DNA from: Micrococcales bacterium
Lineage (GTDB): Bacteria > Actinomycetota > Actinomycetes > S36-B12 > UBA10799
Assembly (NCBI GenBank): GCA_016719135.1
Contig: JADKAV010000004.1
Coordinates: forward strand, 118,501-182,500
Length of the DNA: 64,000 nt
Direction of reading: 5' to 3'
Below the pieces are notes generated by a model, which was given only the letters and a program-made list of their open reading frames with translations, was not told the DNA's origin and made no database searches. The position numbers were made by a program, and so were the translations under genes. Shown one piece after another: positions 50,359 to 59,387 of this stretch; the first letter of the stretch is position 1, and each line of letters opens with the position of its first letter.

Positions 50359-51276
50359 TCACGACAGCGCCCGTGGATGTGATTCGGCATACACCTCGCG
50401 TAGCCGGTCGATGCTCACCTGTGTGTAGATCTGGGTGGTGGTCACCGATGCGTGACCCAGCAACTCCTGCACCACCCGCACGTCGGCACCACCCTCGAGC
50501 AGGTGGGTGGCGAAGGAGTGCCGCAGAGTGTGCGGCGACACGTCGGCGATGCCTGCCCGAGTCGCGGCCGCCGAGACGATCCCCCACGCACTCTGCCGGG
50601 ACAACGCCCCGCCGCGGGCGTTGAGGAAGACCTCCGCGGCCGCCTTGCCGGACTTGCGCGCCTGGGCCAGAGCCGGACGCGAACGCACGAGGTAGGCCTC
50701 GACGGCCTCGCACGCATACGAGCCCAGCGGCACCCGGCGCTGTTTGCCGCCCTTGCCGCGAAGCAACACCGACCGGGCGTCCAGATCCACCGCATCGGGG
50801 GTCAGTGTCACCGCCTCGCTGATCCGCGCCCCGCAGCCGTACAGGAACTCCAGCAGGGCACGATCGCGCAGACCCACGACCGTGTTGGGGTCACAGGACT
50901 CGACCATGGCCACGGTGTCAGTCACCGAGAGCGCTTTGGGCAGTCGCAGCGGAACCGAGGGCGAGGACAGATCCTCGGTGGGGTCGACCAGCAGCATCCC
51001 TTCGGCCCCGAGGTATTTGAACAGACCCCGGACACTGCTCACCACGCGCCGGACCGAGGTCGCACTCAGGTGCTCTTCACGCGAGGCCCATGCCACGAAC
51101 TGTCCCAAGTTCGCAGCCGTGACGTCGGCCAGGTCCTTGATCCCAACCTCGCCCAGCCATCGCTGGAACCGGCCCAGGTCGCGCCGGTAGGCGGCAATCG
51201 TGTTGGGCGACAGACCCTTTTCGACGATCACGTGCTGCAGGTAGGCCTCGACGCCGGAATCTGCGGGGACGGCCAT
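50359..51276 (-). CDS. xerD: Tyrosine recombinase XerD-type
   Basis: 305 residues. N-terminal SAM-like domain (YLQHVIVEKGLSPNTIAAYRRDLGRF). Catalytic residues: Arg in YGCGARISEA, Lys region LRGKGGKQRRVP, HTLRHSFATHLLEGGADVRVVQ with His-x-x-Arg, GHASVTTTQIYTQV with His and nucleophilic Tyr. Complete. It resolves chromosome dimers at dif. The start lies two bases after the ald stop. Syntenic position with other actinobacteria supports XerD and not a phage integrase. Confidence 0.94.
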   Translation of the reverse strand: MAVPADSGVEAYLQHVIVEKGLSPNTIAAYRRDLGRFQRWLGEVGIKDLADVTAANLGQFVAWASREEHLSATSVRRVVSSVRGLFKYLGAEGMLLVDPTEDLSSPSVPLRLPKALSVTDTVAMVESCDPNTVVGLRDRALLEFLYGCGARISEAVTLTPDAVDLDARSVLLRGKGGKQRRVPLGSYACEAVEAYLVRSRPALAQARKSGKAAAEVFLNARGGALSRQSAWGIVSAAATRAGIADVSPHTLRHSFATHLLEGGADVRVVQELLGHASVTTTQIYTQVSIDRLREVYAESHPRALS

Positions 51277-51278
51277 CC

Positions 51279-52394
51279 TTACGCCAGGACGGAGTCCAGC
51301 GACACGCTGTCCATCCCGAACGCATCGGCGACGGCCTTGTAGGTGATCTGGCCGGCGTGGGTATTCAGTCCCAGCGCCAGACTGTGGTCGCGCCGGCATG
51401 CCTCGCGCCAGCCGTGGTCGGCCAGTTTCAGCAGGTACGGCAGCGTGACGTTCGTCAACGCCCACGTGGATGTGTGGGGTACGGCTCCGGGCATGTTCGC
51501 CACGCAGTAGAACAGACTCCCGTGCACCTCGTAGGTCGGAGCGGCGTGGGTGGTCGGCCGGGAGTCTTCGAAACAACCCCCTTGGTCGATCGAGATGTCC
51601 ACCAGCACGGACCCCCGCTTCATCCGCGAAACGAGTTCGTTGCTGATCAGACGTGGCGCTTTCGCCCCGTGGATGAGCACCGCACCGATGACGAGATCGG
51701 CCTCGAGCACGCAGCGCTCGATTTCATAGGTGCTCGACGCGACCGTCTGCAGGTGGCCTTGATAGATCGCATCGGCCGCACGCAGGCGCGCCACATCCAG
51801 ATCCAGCAGCAATACCTCGGCCTGCATTCCCAATGCGATGGCGGCCGCGTTCTGTCCAGCGACCCCGGCGCCGATCACGACAACGTTGCCGGCGTGCACA
51901 CCTGGTGTGCCACCGAGCAGGACCCCGCGGCCACCGTTGGCCTTCAGCAGAGCCTGTGCACCGACCTGTGGCGCGAGCCGGCCGGCGACCTCGGACATCG
52001 GGGCGAGCAGCGGAAGTGTGCGGTCGGGCAGCTCCACGGTTTCGTAAGCGATCGAGGTGGTTCTGCTGTCCAGCAGCGCCTGCGCGCAGTCGCGCGAAGC
52101 GGCCAGATGCAAGTAGGTGAACAGCAGCAGGTCCTCACGCAGGAAGCCGTACTCGCTGGGCAGTGGCTCTTTGACCTTGACCACTAGATCGGCCGATTCC
52201 CACACGTGTGAGGCGTCGGGCTGGATGTGTGCCCCGGCTGCTTCGAATTCTTCGTCCGTGATGGACGAACCACGACCGGCACCAGCCTGAACGACCACCG
52301 AATGACCGTGCCGGACCAACTCCTGGACACCTGCCGGAGTGATCGCGACGCGGTACTCCTGTTGTTTGACTTCTGAGGGGACACCGATCCGCAT
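51279..52394 (-). CDS. ald: Alanine dehydrogenase
   Basis: 371 residues. Reversible NAD-dependent deamination of L-alanine to pyruvate and ammonia. MRIGVPSEVKQQEYRVAITP at the N-terminus, LHLAAS, KAPRLISNELV, and NAD-binding VVIGAGVAGQNAAAIALGMQA are diagnostic. GAAGGGTG precedes ATG 52394. In Streptomyces ald lies in this same neighbourhood. Confidence 0.96.
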   Translation of the reverse strand: MRIGVPSEVKQQEYRVAITPAGVQELVRHGHSVVVQAGAGRGSSITDEEFEAAGAHIQPDASHVWESADLVVKVKEPLPSEYGFLREDLLLFTYLHLAASRDCAQALLDSRTTSIAYETVELPDRTLPLLAPMSEVAGRLAPQVGAQALLKANGGRGVLLGGTPGVHAGNVVVIGAGVAGQNAAAIALGMQAEVLLLDLDVARLRAADAIYQGHLQTVASSTYEIERCVLEADLVIGAVLIHGAKAPRLISNELVSRMKRGSVLVDISIDQGGCFEDSRPTTHAAPTYEVHGSLFYCVANMPGAVPHTSTWALTNVTLPYLLKLADHGWREACRRDHSLALGLNTHAGQITYKAVADAFGMDSVSLDSVLA

Positions 52395-52415
52395 GAGCAC
52401 CCTTCGCAACCCGAG

Positions 52416-53087
52416 TCAGGCCGGGGGCGTACGCACGTTCCCCAGCGATTCGACCCACTGTCTCACAGGCCAGGGCGCGTCGGCAGGTCGAAGATCCGAC
52501 CATCCACGGCTGCGTGCGGTCGCGGCAGCAAGGATTCCGTTGGTGGCCGTCGGGTTCTGGATCCGGCCTGACAGCACCAGGCCGACCGCCTCGTCCAGCG
52601 GTACCCACGCCTGCGGCAGGTGTGCTTCCTCGGCCTCCCCGGTGTGCTCGCGACCTTCAGGCAGGTGTTCGACCCCACGGGCCAGGAAACACCGGAAGGT
52701 CTCGCTGGTTCCGCCCGGGGAATTCAGAAAGTCGATCAGCACATGCCAGGTGTCAGCGCGCAGTCCGGCCTCCTCGGCCAACTCCCGGCGCGCACAGTCC
52801 CACGCTGTCTCCTTGTGCGTGTCCAGCAGGCCCGCGGGAGGTTCGAAGAGGTACCCGCCCACGGGGTGCCGGTACTGGCGGATCAAGAGCACCCGGTCCT
52901 GCTCGTCCAGCGCGATCACGCCGACCGCGCCGGGGTGCACGACCAGGTCGCGGGTGACGGCGTGGGCGCCGATCAGGACGTCGTCGGAACGCACGTCCCA
53001 CACGGCGCCGGAGAACTGCACGTGAGAGCCGACGACCTCATGGGATTCATAGGAGTCCTCGACCGGTCCACGCCAGATCTCATCCAT
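52416..53087 (-). CDS. NUDIX hydrolase (ADP-ribose pyrophosphatase type)
   Basis: 223 residues. NUDIX box GLLDTHKETAWDCARRELAEEAG complete (split here as G-x5-E-x7-REL-x-EE-x-G). Sequence RQYRHPVGGYLFEPPAG is typical of ADP-ribose pyrophosphatases (MutT/NudF group; Rv1700 in Mycobacterium). Overlaps pyrG by 8 nt. Confidence 0.92.
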   Translation of the reverse strand: MDEIWRGPVEDSYESHEVVGSHVQFSGAVWDVRSDDVLIGAHAVTRDLVVHPGAVGVIALDEQDRVLLIRQYRHPVGGYLFEPPAGLLDTHKETAWDCARRELAEEAGLRADTWHVLIDFLNSPGGTSETFRCFLARGVEHLPEGREHTGEAEEAHLPQAWVPLDEAVGLVLSGRIQNPTATNGILAAATARSRGWSDLRPADAPWPVRQWVESLGNVRTPPA

Positions 53088-54720
53088 CGGACTGCCGGCG
53101 GATGGCCGCTGCCACCAAGCCGGAGAACAGCGGGTGCGGCCGGGTCGGGCGGGAACGGAACTCCGGGTGCGCCTGGGTGGCCACGAAGTAGGGATGCACG
53201 TCCTCGGGCAGTTCCACGAACTCCACCAGGCGTCCATCTGGGGACGTCCCGCTGAAGACCAGACCCGCTTCCGACAGCGGCTCACGGTAGGCGTTGTTCA
53301 CCTCGTAGCGATGACGATGGCGCTCGTCGACGGCAAGTTCACCGTAGGTGTTGGCCACGACGCTGCCGGGAGTCAGCCGCGCGGGGTACAAGCCCAGCCG
53401 CATGGTCCCGCCCATGTCTCGTTCGCCGTTGACCACGTCGGTCTGGTCGGCCATGGTCGACACCACCGGGTGGGTGGTCTCGGCGTCGAACTCCTGCGAG
53501 TTCGCGTCGGCCATGTCCGCGACATCACGCGCGAACTCGATGACCATGCACTGCAGGCCCAGGCACAGCCCGAGCGTCGGAACCTTGTTCTCGCGGGCGA
53601 ACCGGATCGCACCGAGTTTGCCCTCAATGCCGCGCACACCGAATCCCCCCGGCACGCACACCGCGTCGACATCACCCAGGGCCTCTTTGGCACCCTCCTC
53701 GGTCGCGCAGTCGTCGGAGGCCACCCACCGGATCTTGACCGCGCTGTTCTCGCCGAACCCTCCGGCTCGCAAGGCTTCGGTCACCGACAGGTAGGCGTCG
53801 GGCAGGTCGACGTACTTGCCGACCAGCGCAATCTCCACGGAGTGCGCGGGCTTGTGAACACGGTCCAGCAGATTGCCCCACGAGGTCCAGTCCACATCCC
53901 GGAATGCCAGCCCCATCCGCCGCACCACATACGCATCCAGTCCCTCACCGTGCAGCACCCGGGGGATGTCGTAGATGCTCGGAGCGTCGACCGCGGCCAC
54001 CACGGCCTCTTGATCGACGTCGCACATCAGCGAGACCTTGCGCTTGATGTTGTCCGGTACCGGCCGGTCCGCGCGCAGCACGATGGCGTCGGGCTGGATG
54101 CCGATGTTGCGCAGAGCGGCCACGGAGTGCTGGGTCGGTTTGGTCTTCAATTCGCCAGACGGCCCGAGGTAGGGAAGCAAAGAGACATGCAGGAAGAACG
54201 ACCGGTCGCGGCCCATGTCGTGGCGCACCTGACGCGCGGCTTCCAGGAACGGCAGCGACTCGATGTCGCCCACCGTCCCGCCGATCTCCGTGATGACGAC
54301 ATCGACGTCCGGCGTGGCCATCGCCCGAATCCGGGCTTTGATCTCGTTGGTGATGTGTGGGATCACCTGGACGGTGTCGCCGAGGTACTCGCCGCGTCGT
54401 TCCTTGGCGATCACCGTGGAGTAGACCTGTCCGGTGGTGACGTTGGCGATGCTGGCCAGATTGCGGTCCAGGAAGCGCTCGTAGTGCCCGATGTCCAGGT
54501 CGGTCTCGGCGCCGTCGTCGGTGACGAACACCTCGCCGTGCTGGAACGGGTTCATCGTGCCGGGATCGACGTTGAGGTACGGATCAAGTTTCTGCATCGT
54601 GACCCGCAGACCACGGGCGGTGAGCAACTGTCCCAACGAGGATGCGGTAAGCCCCTTGCCGAGCGAGGAGGCAACGCCTCCAGTGACGAAAATGTGTACG
54701 GCAGACCCTGGGCTATCCAC
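53080..54720 (-). CDS. pyrG: CTP synthase
   Basis: 546 residues. Makes CTP from UTP, ATP and glutamine. N-terminal synthase domain FVTGGVASSLGKGLTASSLG; C-terminal class I glutaminase with VPGGFGVRGIEGK, catalytic Cys in LGLCLGLQCM, and late His/Glu in QAHPEFRSRP. GTG 54720 chosen from family length; TATTCT eight bases upstream could give a leaderless mRNA. Confidence 0.96.
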   Translation of the reverse strand: MDSPGSAVHIFVTGGVASSLGKGLTASSLGQLLTARGLRVTMQKLDPYLNVDPGTMNPFQHGEVFVTDDGAETDLDIGHYERFLDRNLASIANVTTGQVYSTVIAKERRGEYLGDTVQVIPHITNEIKARIRAMATPDVDVVITEIGGTVGDIESLPFLEAARQVRHDMGRDRSFFLHVSLLPYLGPSGELKTKPTQHSVAALRNIGIQPDAIVLRADRPVPDNIKRKVSLMCDVDQEAVVAAVDAPSIYDIPRVLHGEGLDAYVVRRMGLAFRDVDWTSWGNLLDRVHKPAHSVEIALVGKYVDLPDAYLSVTEALRAGGFGENSAVKIRWVASDDCATEEGAKEALGDVDAVCVPGGFGVRGIEGKLGAIRFARENKVPTLGLCLGLQCMVIEFARDVADMADANSQEFDAETTHPVVSTMADQTDVVNGERDMGGTMRLGLYPARLTPGSVVANTYGELAVDERHRHRYEVNNAYREPLSEAGLVFSGTSPDGRLVEFVELPEDVHPYFVATQAHPEFRSRPTRPHPLFSGLVAAAIRRQSDG

Positions 54721-54815
54721 GGGGGTCCAGAATACCGCCTGCGCGGCGATCGTGGTGACGACACTCGCAGTTCGGTCCCGCAACCTGCGTGAGGTGCTGG
54801 ATGGGAGGTGCGCTG

Positions 54816-56474
54816 CTACCGGATCGCGAGCAGTTCACGCGCATGCTCCTGGGCATGACGGGAGTCCTCATGTCCGGCCAGCATGCGGGCGATCTCCACC
54901 ACCCGCTCGTCGTCGTCGAGGCTGCGGACATCCGAAGTAGTGACGTTCTGATCCTGCTGCTTGAGCACTCGCAGATGGGTCCCGGCGAAAGCCGCCACCT
55001 GCGGCATATGCGTGACCACGATGACTTGCGCGTGTTGGGCCAGCTGATGCAACCGCCGGCCGATGGCCGTGGCGGCCGCACCTCCCACACCGGCGTCGAC
55101 CTCGTCGAACACGAACGTGCCAACCGCATCGGTGTCGGCGAGCACGACCTCGAGCGCGAGCATGATGCGGCTGAGCTCACCACCCGAGGCGGCCTTGGCG
55201 ATGGGCGCGGGGGTAGCACCGGGATGGGCGGCCAGAAGGTAGGCCACATCGTCGGCACCGTCCGGGCCCAGTTCGGCCGGGCGCACCTCCACCGACAGCG
55301 AGGCGTTCGGCATCGCCAGTTGGCGCAACTCCTCGCTGGCAAGCTCGGCCAGCGAGTGGGCCAGTCGTCGGCGCGCTGCGGTCAGGGACCTGGCGGCGTC
55401 GTCACGTGCCTTCCGTGCCATCACCTCCCGGGCGGTGAGGGCATCGAGATCGCTGCCCTGCTCAAGTTCGCTGAGTTCGGCCGCCGCCTGCTGCGCCCAC
55501 CCGAGCACCTCGTCGTCAGTGGCGCCATAGCGGGAATGCAGGAGTCCAAGGTCGTGCAGCCGCTGGTTGAGCCATTCAAGGCGGCCCGGCTCGTCGTGCA
55601 GGCCGTCGGCGAAAGCGGCAAGGTCGCGTCCGACATCGGAGACCTCTTCGGCTGCAGCCAGCAGCCGTCCGTGCAGCGTCGCAAGCTCTTCGTCGTCGTC
55701 GGTCACCGAATGCAGTTCCCGGGCTGCGGCGTGCAGCATGTCGGCGGCACCGGTCGCAGAGGTGTCCTCATCACCCAGGATGGCGCTGCGGGCCGCAGCG
55801 GTGGCGGTGCTGATGTCGGCCAGGTTGCCCAGTCGCCGCTGCTCGGTCTGCAGCGCCATCGACTCCCCCGGTTGTGGATCGAGCTTCTCGATCTCCTCGA
55901 GCGCCGATTGCAGGAACAACATCCGCTGTTGGTTCTGCTGCAAACCCTGCCGGGCGCTCTCCAAGGCAGCAGCGACTTCACGCCAGGCTGCGTAGGCTTC
56001 CCGGCAGGCCGTCACCAACTCCTGATGTTTCGGACCTCCGAACCGATCCAGAGCAGCGCGTTGGGCACTGGGGTTGCGCAATCGCTGTTGGGTGGACTGC
56101 CCATGCACGGTGACCAGTCGTTGCCCGATGTCAGCCAGCAGTGAGGCGGGAACCATGCGGCCGCCGGCGAAGGCCCGCAATCGACCGTTGTTGGCGGTGC
56201 GGGCCAGCAGGATCTCACCGTCGTCGGTCGCCCCGCCGGCATCCTGCACCAAGTCGATGGCTGGGTTGTCGGTCGGGACCTCCCAGACGCCTTCGATGCT
56301 GGCCCCCTCGGCGATGCCGGCGTCCACCCGCCCGCCGAGCAGCATCTCCAGTGCGGTGAGGACCATCGTCTTACCTGCGCCGGTCTCACCGGTCAGCGCT
56401 GTGAAACCAGGGCCCGGCCGCACACACGCGGAAGTGATCACGCCCAGGTTCTCGATGCGCAACTCGCTGATCAC
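54816..56474 (-). CDS. recN: DNA repair protein RecN
   Basis: 552 residues. SMC-like ATPase: Walker A TGETGAGKTMVL, long coiled-coil middle (~150-370), ABC signature GGELSRIMLALE, Walker B FVFDEVDAGVGG. GTG 56474 follows AAGGAG and overlaps the nadK stop by 4 nt. Acts in double-strand break repair. I saw no SOS box in its upstream coding region. Confidence 0.95.
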   Translation of the reverse strand: MISELRIENLGVITSACVRPGPGFTALTGETGAGKTMVLTALEMLLGGRVDAGIAEGASIEGVWEVPTDNPAIDLVQDAGGATDDGEILLARTANNGRLRAFAGGRMVPASLLADIGQRLVTVHGQSTQQRLRNPSAQRAALDRFGGPKHQELVTACREAYAAWREVAAALESARQGLQQNQQRMLFLQSALEEIEKLDPQPGESMALQTEQRRLGNLADISTATAAARSAILGDEDTSATGAADMLHAAARELHSVTDDDEELATLHGRLLAAAEEVSDVGRDLAAFADGLHDEPGRLEWLNQRLHDLGLLHSRYGATDDEVLGWAQQAAAELSELEQGSDLDALTAREVMARKARDDAARSLTAARRRLAHSLAELASEELRQLAMPNASLSVEVRPAELGPDGADDVAYLLAAHPGATPAPIAKAASGGELSRIMLALEVVLADTDAVGTFVFDEVDAGVGGAAATAIGRRLHQLAQHAQVIVVTHMPQVAAFAGTHLRVLKQQDQNVTTSDVRSLDDDERVVEIARMLAGHEDSRHAQEHARELLAIR

Positions 56475-57349
56475 GGCGACTCCTTGCCCCGTCCGCTCCA
56501 ACCCTGGACCGGCAACTGGAACTTCTTGACCAGTCGGTCGACGAACAAGGAATCGCGCAGCCGGGCCAGTCGCACCGGACGACTGCCGCGCACGACCTCG
56601 ACCCGATCACCGGACTCCAGGGGGATCAACCGTTGGCCGTCACACCACAGCACCGCAGGCGGAGAATCCGGAAGGACCTCCAGCGCCAGACCAGTGGTCC
56701 CCGACACCACCATCGGCCGGGCGAACAATGCATGTGCCGATATGGGTACGAGCAGCATCGCATCAACGGTGGGCCACACCACCGGGCCGCCGGCCGACCA
56801 CGCGTATCCGGTTGAGCCGGTCGGCGTTGCGAACAACACCCCGTCACACCCCCACGCGCTCAAAGGGTGGCCATCGACCTCCGCGATCACCTGGATCATC
56901 CGCTCGCGGGCCGCCTTCTCGATACTCGCCTCGTTGAGCGCCCATGACGAGGCCACGATCTCGCCGCGTCGGATGACGTTCACGTCGAGGGTCATCCTTT
57001 CCTGGATGATGAAGTCACCCGAGGCGATGTGGTGGACGACCTCCTCGGCTTCCTCTTCATCGAGTTCGGCCAGGAACCCCACGTGCCCGAGATTGACCCC
57101 GAGCAACGGCACGTCGTGGGCGTGGGCGATGTCCGACCCGCGCAGGATGCTGCCATCCCCGCCGAACACCACGACCAGGTCGATCGGTGCCGTCTCATGC
57201 GCGCGAGAGACGTCCAGACCCTGCGGGGCCTCATGCAGGGTGGTCACCGCGATGCCACGTTCTGTCAGTCCCCGCGCGCACGCAGCCGCCATTTCCAGGG
57301 CCATCGGCCTGGACGGGTGCACCACCAACAGGACGCGTTCAACGTTCAT
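56471..57349 (-). CDS. nadK: NAD kinase
   Basis: 292 residues. Phosphorylates NAD to NADP. Motifs: VVFGGDGSILRGSD (GGDG), GVNLGHVGFLAELD, STGSTGYAWSAGGPVVWP. Start ATG 57349 follows GGAGG and overlaps tlyA by 11 nt; the stop overlaps recN. The tlyA-nadK-recN order is conserved in actinobacteria. Confidence 0.96.
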   Translation of the reverse strand: MNVERVLLVVHPSRPMALEMAAACARGLTERGIAVTTLHEAPQGLDVSRAHETAPIDLVVVFGGDGSILRGSDIAHAHDVPLLGVNLGHVGFLAELDEEEAEEVVHHIASGDFIIQERMTLDVNVIRRGEIVASSWALNEASIEKAARERMIQVIAEVDGHPLSAWGCDGVLFATPTGSTGYAWSAGGPVVWPTVDAMLLVPISAHALFARPMVVSGTTGLALEVLPDSPPAVLWCDGQRLIPLESGDRVEVVRGSRPVRLARLRDSLFVDRLVKKFQLPVQGWSGRGKESP

Positions 57350-58121
57350 CCAGTGCCTCCTGCAGATCATCTTCAGAAAGCTCTGGTGCGCCCTGGCGCA
57401 GCCACAGCACGAATTCGATGTTGCCACTTGGTCCGGGCAACGGGCTGCGGCATAGGCCGGCCACACCCAAACCCAGATCTGCGGCAGCTGCCGCGACGGT
57501 CCGCACGGACCAGGCGTGCAAGTCCGGATCCCGGACCACCCCACCCTTGCCGACGTGACCCTTCCCGACCTCGAACTGCGGCTTCACGAGCAGGACGAAG
57601 TCGGCGGCCGCGTCGGCAACCGAGGCCAGTGGTCCCAGAACCTTGGTCAACGAGATGAAACTCAGATCAGCCACCACAAGATCGGGCGCATACGGCAGAT
57701 CCTCCGCACGCAGGTGGCGCACATTCGTCCGGTCGAGCACCGTGACGCGGGAGTCCTGCTGCAAGGGCCAAGCGAGTTGGCCATATCCCACGTCGACTGC
57801 CACGACGTGGGCCGCTCCGGCTTCCAGCAGGACCTGCGTGAAACCCCCGGTCGAAGCCCCCGCGTCGAGTGCGTGACGGCCACTGACGTCAAGGCCGAAG
57901 CGTTCGAGGGGATCCACGAGTTTGTGCGCACCGCGGGAAACGTACTCCTTGCCCACGGAGCGCACGATGACCGACGCAGTGTCCTCGACCTGGGTGGAGG
58001 CTTTGGTCGCCAACATGTGGTTCACGTTGACGTGACCCGCGGCGATGAGTTCGGACGCCTGCTGCCGCGACCTGGCCAGCCCGCGGCGCACCAGTTCAGC
58101 GTCCAGCCGCCGACGGGTCAC
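57339..58121 (-). CDS. tlyA: rRNA (cytidine-2'-O-)-methyltransferase TlyA
   Basis: 260 residues. N-terminal S4 domain (RRLDAELVRRGLARSRQQASELI), then FtsJ-like SAM domain LDAGASTGGFTQVLLEAGA with VVADLSFIS and LLVKPQFEVGKGHVGKGGVV. In Mycobacterium TlyA methylates 16S C1409 and 23S C1920 and sets capreomycin sensitivity. GTG 58121 start lies inside the preceding small gene (26-nt overlap). Confidence 0.95.
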   Translation of the reverse strand: MTRRRLDAELVRRGLARSRQQASELIAAGHVNVNHMLATKASTQVEDTASVIVRSVGKEYVSRGAHKLVDPLERFGLDVSGRHALDAGASTGGFTQVLLEAGAAHVVAVDVGYGQLAWPLQQDSRVTVLDRTNVRHLRAEDLPYAPDLVVADLSFISLTKVLGPLASVADAAADFVLLVKPQFEVGKGHVGKGGVVRDPDLHAWSVRTVAAAAADLGLGVAGLCRSPLPGPSGNIEFVLWLRQGAPELSEDDLQEALDER

Positions 58122-58239
58122 CGTCAGTCTCGTCGAGCGCAGCGCGCAAGGCGTCATGGATCTGCACGAGCGACTCGTACCGATCGTCACTGCGGGTCGA
58201 GGCCGCTTCAACCATCTGGGTCAGGTTGTCCAGAGTCAT
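58096..58239 (-). CDS. Conserved small protein upstream of tlyA
   Basis: 47 residues, from ATG 58239 with AAGGA upstream, reading MTLDNLTQMVEAASTRSDDR and ending AAGR. A short ORF in this position (like Rv1693) is conserved ahead of tlyA in actinobacteria. It overlaps the upstream Lys/Ala-rich gene by 4 nt and tlyA by 26 nt, so it may serve mainly in translational coupling. Function unknown. Confidence 0.7.
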   Translation of the reverse strand: MTLDNLTQMVEAASTRSDDRYESLVQIHDALRAALDETDGDPSAAGR

Positions 58240-58493
58240 GAGTTGTCCTTCGCCTTTGTCGCGGAAGTCTTCCTGGCTGGGGCCTTCTTCGCTGCGGGCT
58301 TCTTGACCGGGGCCCTTCTCGCCGGCGCCTTCTTGGCGGGAGCTTTCTTCGCGGTGGCCCTCTTGACGGGGGCCGTCCTCCCCGTTGACTGAGCAGGGGC
58401 TGATGCCTGATCAGTACCCGAAGCGGTTGCTCTGGGTGACGTCTGGGAAGCCGCCGACCGCGCCGCGCCCGCGGCGACTTTCGAGGCCCTCAC
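58236..58493 (-). CDS. Lys/Ala-rich histone H1-like tail protein
   Basis: 85 residues from GTG 58493, which overlaps the stop of the phasin-like gene (GTGA). Low-complexity sequence with AKKAPAKKAPARR repeats resembling histone H1 or phasin C-terminal tails. It may be a separate nucleic-acid-binding protein or the natural C-terminus of the upstream gene split by a frameshift. Confidence 0.6.
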   Translation of the reverse strand: MRASKVAAGAARSAASQTSPRATASGTDQASAPAQSTGRTAPVKRATAKKAPAKKAPARRAPVKKPAAKKAPARKTSATKAKDNS

Positions 58494-58927
58494 TGCGGTG
58501 TCAGTGGCCAGTGCAGCAGCCTGGCCGGCAGCTTTCTGGTCGCGGCAGGAACTGCTGCTGCGGCCGTCGAGACCGCGAGGTTGGCTGCCGCCGAGGCCTG
58601 ATCGCCTCGCTGATTGAGCTCCCGTTCCAATCGCTCCACGTGATGGCGCACTGCGGCGAGTTCCTCCTCGCGCACGAACCCCATCCGCCCGACGGCACGT
58701 TCCACCTCGGTGCGGATGAGACCAACCATCAGCTCCCGATTGGTCCGGCCCTGCTCGATCAAGTCGTCGGCGATCTCCTGTACCTGCGCGGAGACCACTT
58801 CCGGGCCCTTGCTGCCTGCCTCGACACCCTGGTTTATCAGCGCTGACGCTGACTCCTTGGCACGTTCGCTGGTCGATTCGATGAGACCAGTGGCCAGTTG
58901 CATGTAACTTCGTAGTGTCTGGATCAC
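58490..58927 (-). CDS. Phasin-like helical protein
   Basis: 145 residues from GTG 58927 (GGAAGGG upstream). Almost all helical and amphipathic (TLRSYMQLATGLIESTSERA, EVVSAQVQEIADDLIEQG, VRHHVERLERELNQ), like PHA granule-associated phasin or PhaF-type proteins. The last ~18 residues (LPARLLHWPLTPQ) are unlike the rest. Shifting frame around 58550 gives an Ala-rich stretch joining the next ORF, so a frameshift is possible. Same operon as tlyA. Confidence 0.65.
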   Translation of the reverse strand: MIQTLRSYMQLATGLIESTSERAKESASALINQGVEAGSKGPEVVSAQVQEIADDLIEQGRTNRELMVGLIRTEVERAVGRMGFVREEELAAVRHHVERLERELNQRGDQASAAANLAVSTAAAAVPAATRKLPARLLHWPLTPQ

Positions 58928-59048
58928 GCGTCGCCCTTCCGTGAGGTCCTCTGCGACCACGCTACTTCAGGGGCCACGTCAATCCCAGCAGGGACATGAG
59001 GCGGCAGGTACGGTCGCATTCGTGACAAGTACTCGAGGGAGTGTGCAG

Positions 59049-59387
59049 ATGGCATCCGTGGAGCAGTGTGAGGCTGCGCTCGCGGAGTTGGCTGAGCGAC
59101 TCGAGTCGTACCCGCACGAGACGCGGCGCGCGAACATCCCGGACCGCACGATCGAACTGGCTCTTCTCGACCTCGACGTGACCTTTCGGGCCCGGCTTCA
59201 CGACGGCCAACTCATCGACATCGAACAGGCCACCGGACCCAAACCACACATTCGCCTGACGATGAACAGCGACGACCTCATCGAACTCACCGACAAGCGC
59301 CTGCACTTCTCGCACGCCTGGGCAACCGGCCGCCTTCACCTCGACGCCAGCCTGCGGGACCTACTGCGCCTGCGGAATCTGCTCTAG
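59049..59387 (+). CDS. SCP2-like sterol-carrier domain protein
   Basis: 112 residues. MASVEQCEAALAELAERL, then RTIELALLDLDVTFRARL, HIRLTMNSDDLIELTD and a C-terminal LRDLLRLRNLL helix fit the small SCP2/alkyl sulfatase C-terminal fold, which binds lipids. ATG 59049 after GGGAG was chosen; GTG 59022 is an alternative. It is the only plus-strand gene besides the lipoprotein in this block, and it overlaps the convergent HAD gene by 27 nt at the 3' end. Confidence 0.75.
   Translation: MASVEQCEAALAELAERLESYPHETRRANIPDRTIELALLDLDVTFRARLHDGQLIDIEQATGPKPHIRLTMNSDDLIELTDKRLHFSHAWATGRLHLDASLRDLLRLRNLL

Noticed and set aside
53134..54792. 552-codon open frame antisense to pyrG
   Set aside because: It is a shadow of the GC-rich third-position pattern; the sense strand has complete CTP synthase motifs and the antisense product has no recognisable domain.
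54789..56144. 451-codon open frame antisense to recN
   Set aside because: Sense strand is clearly recN. The antisense product is low-complexity with no family features.
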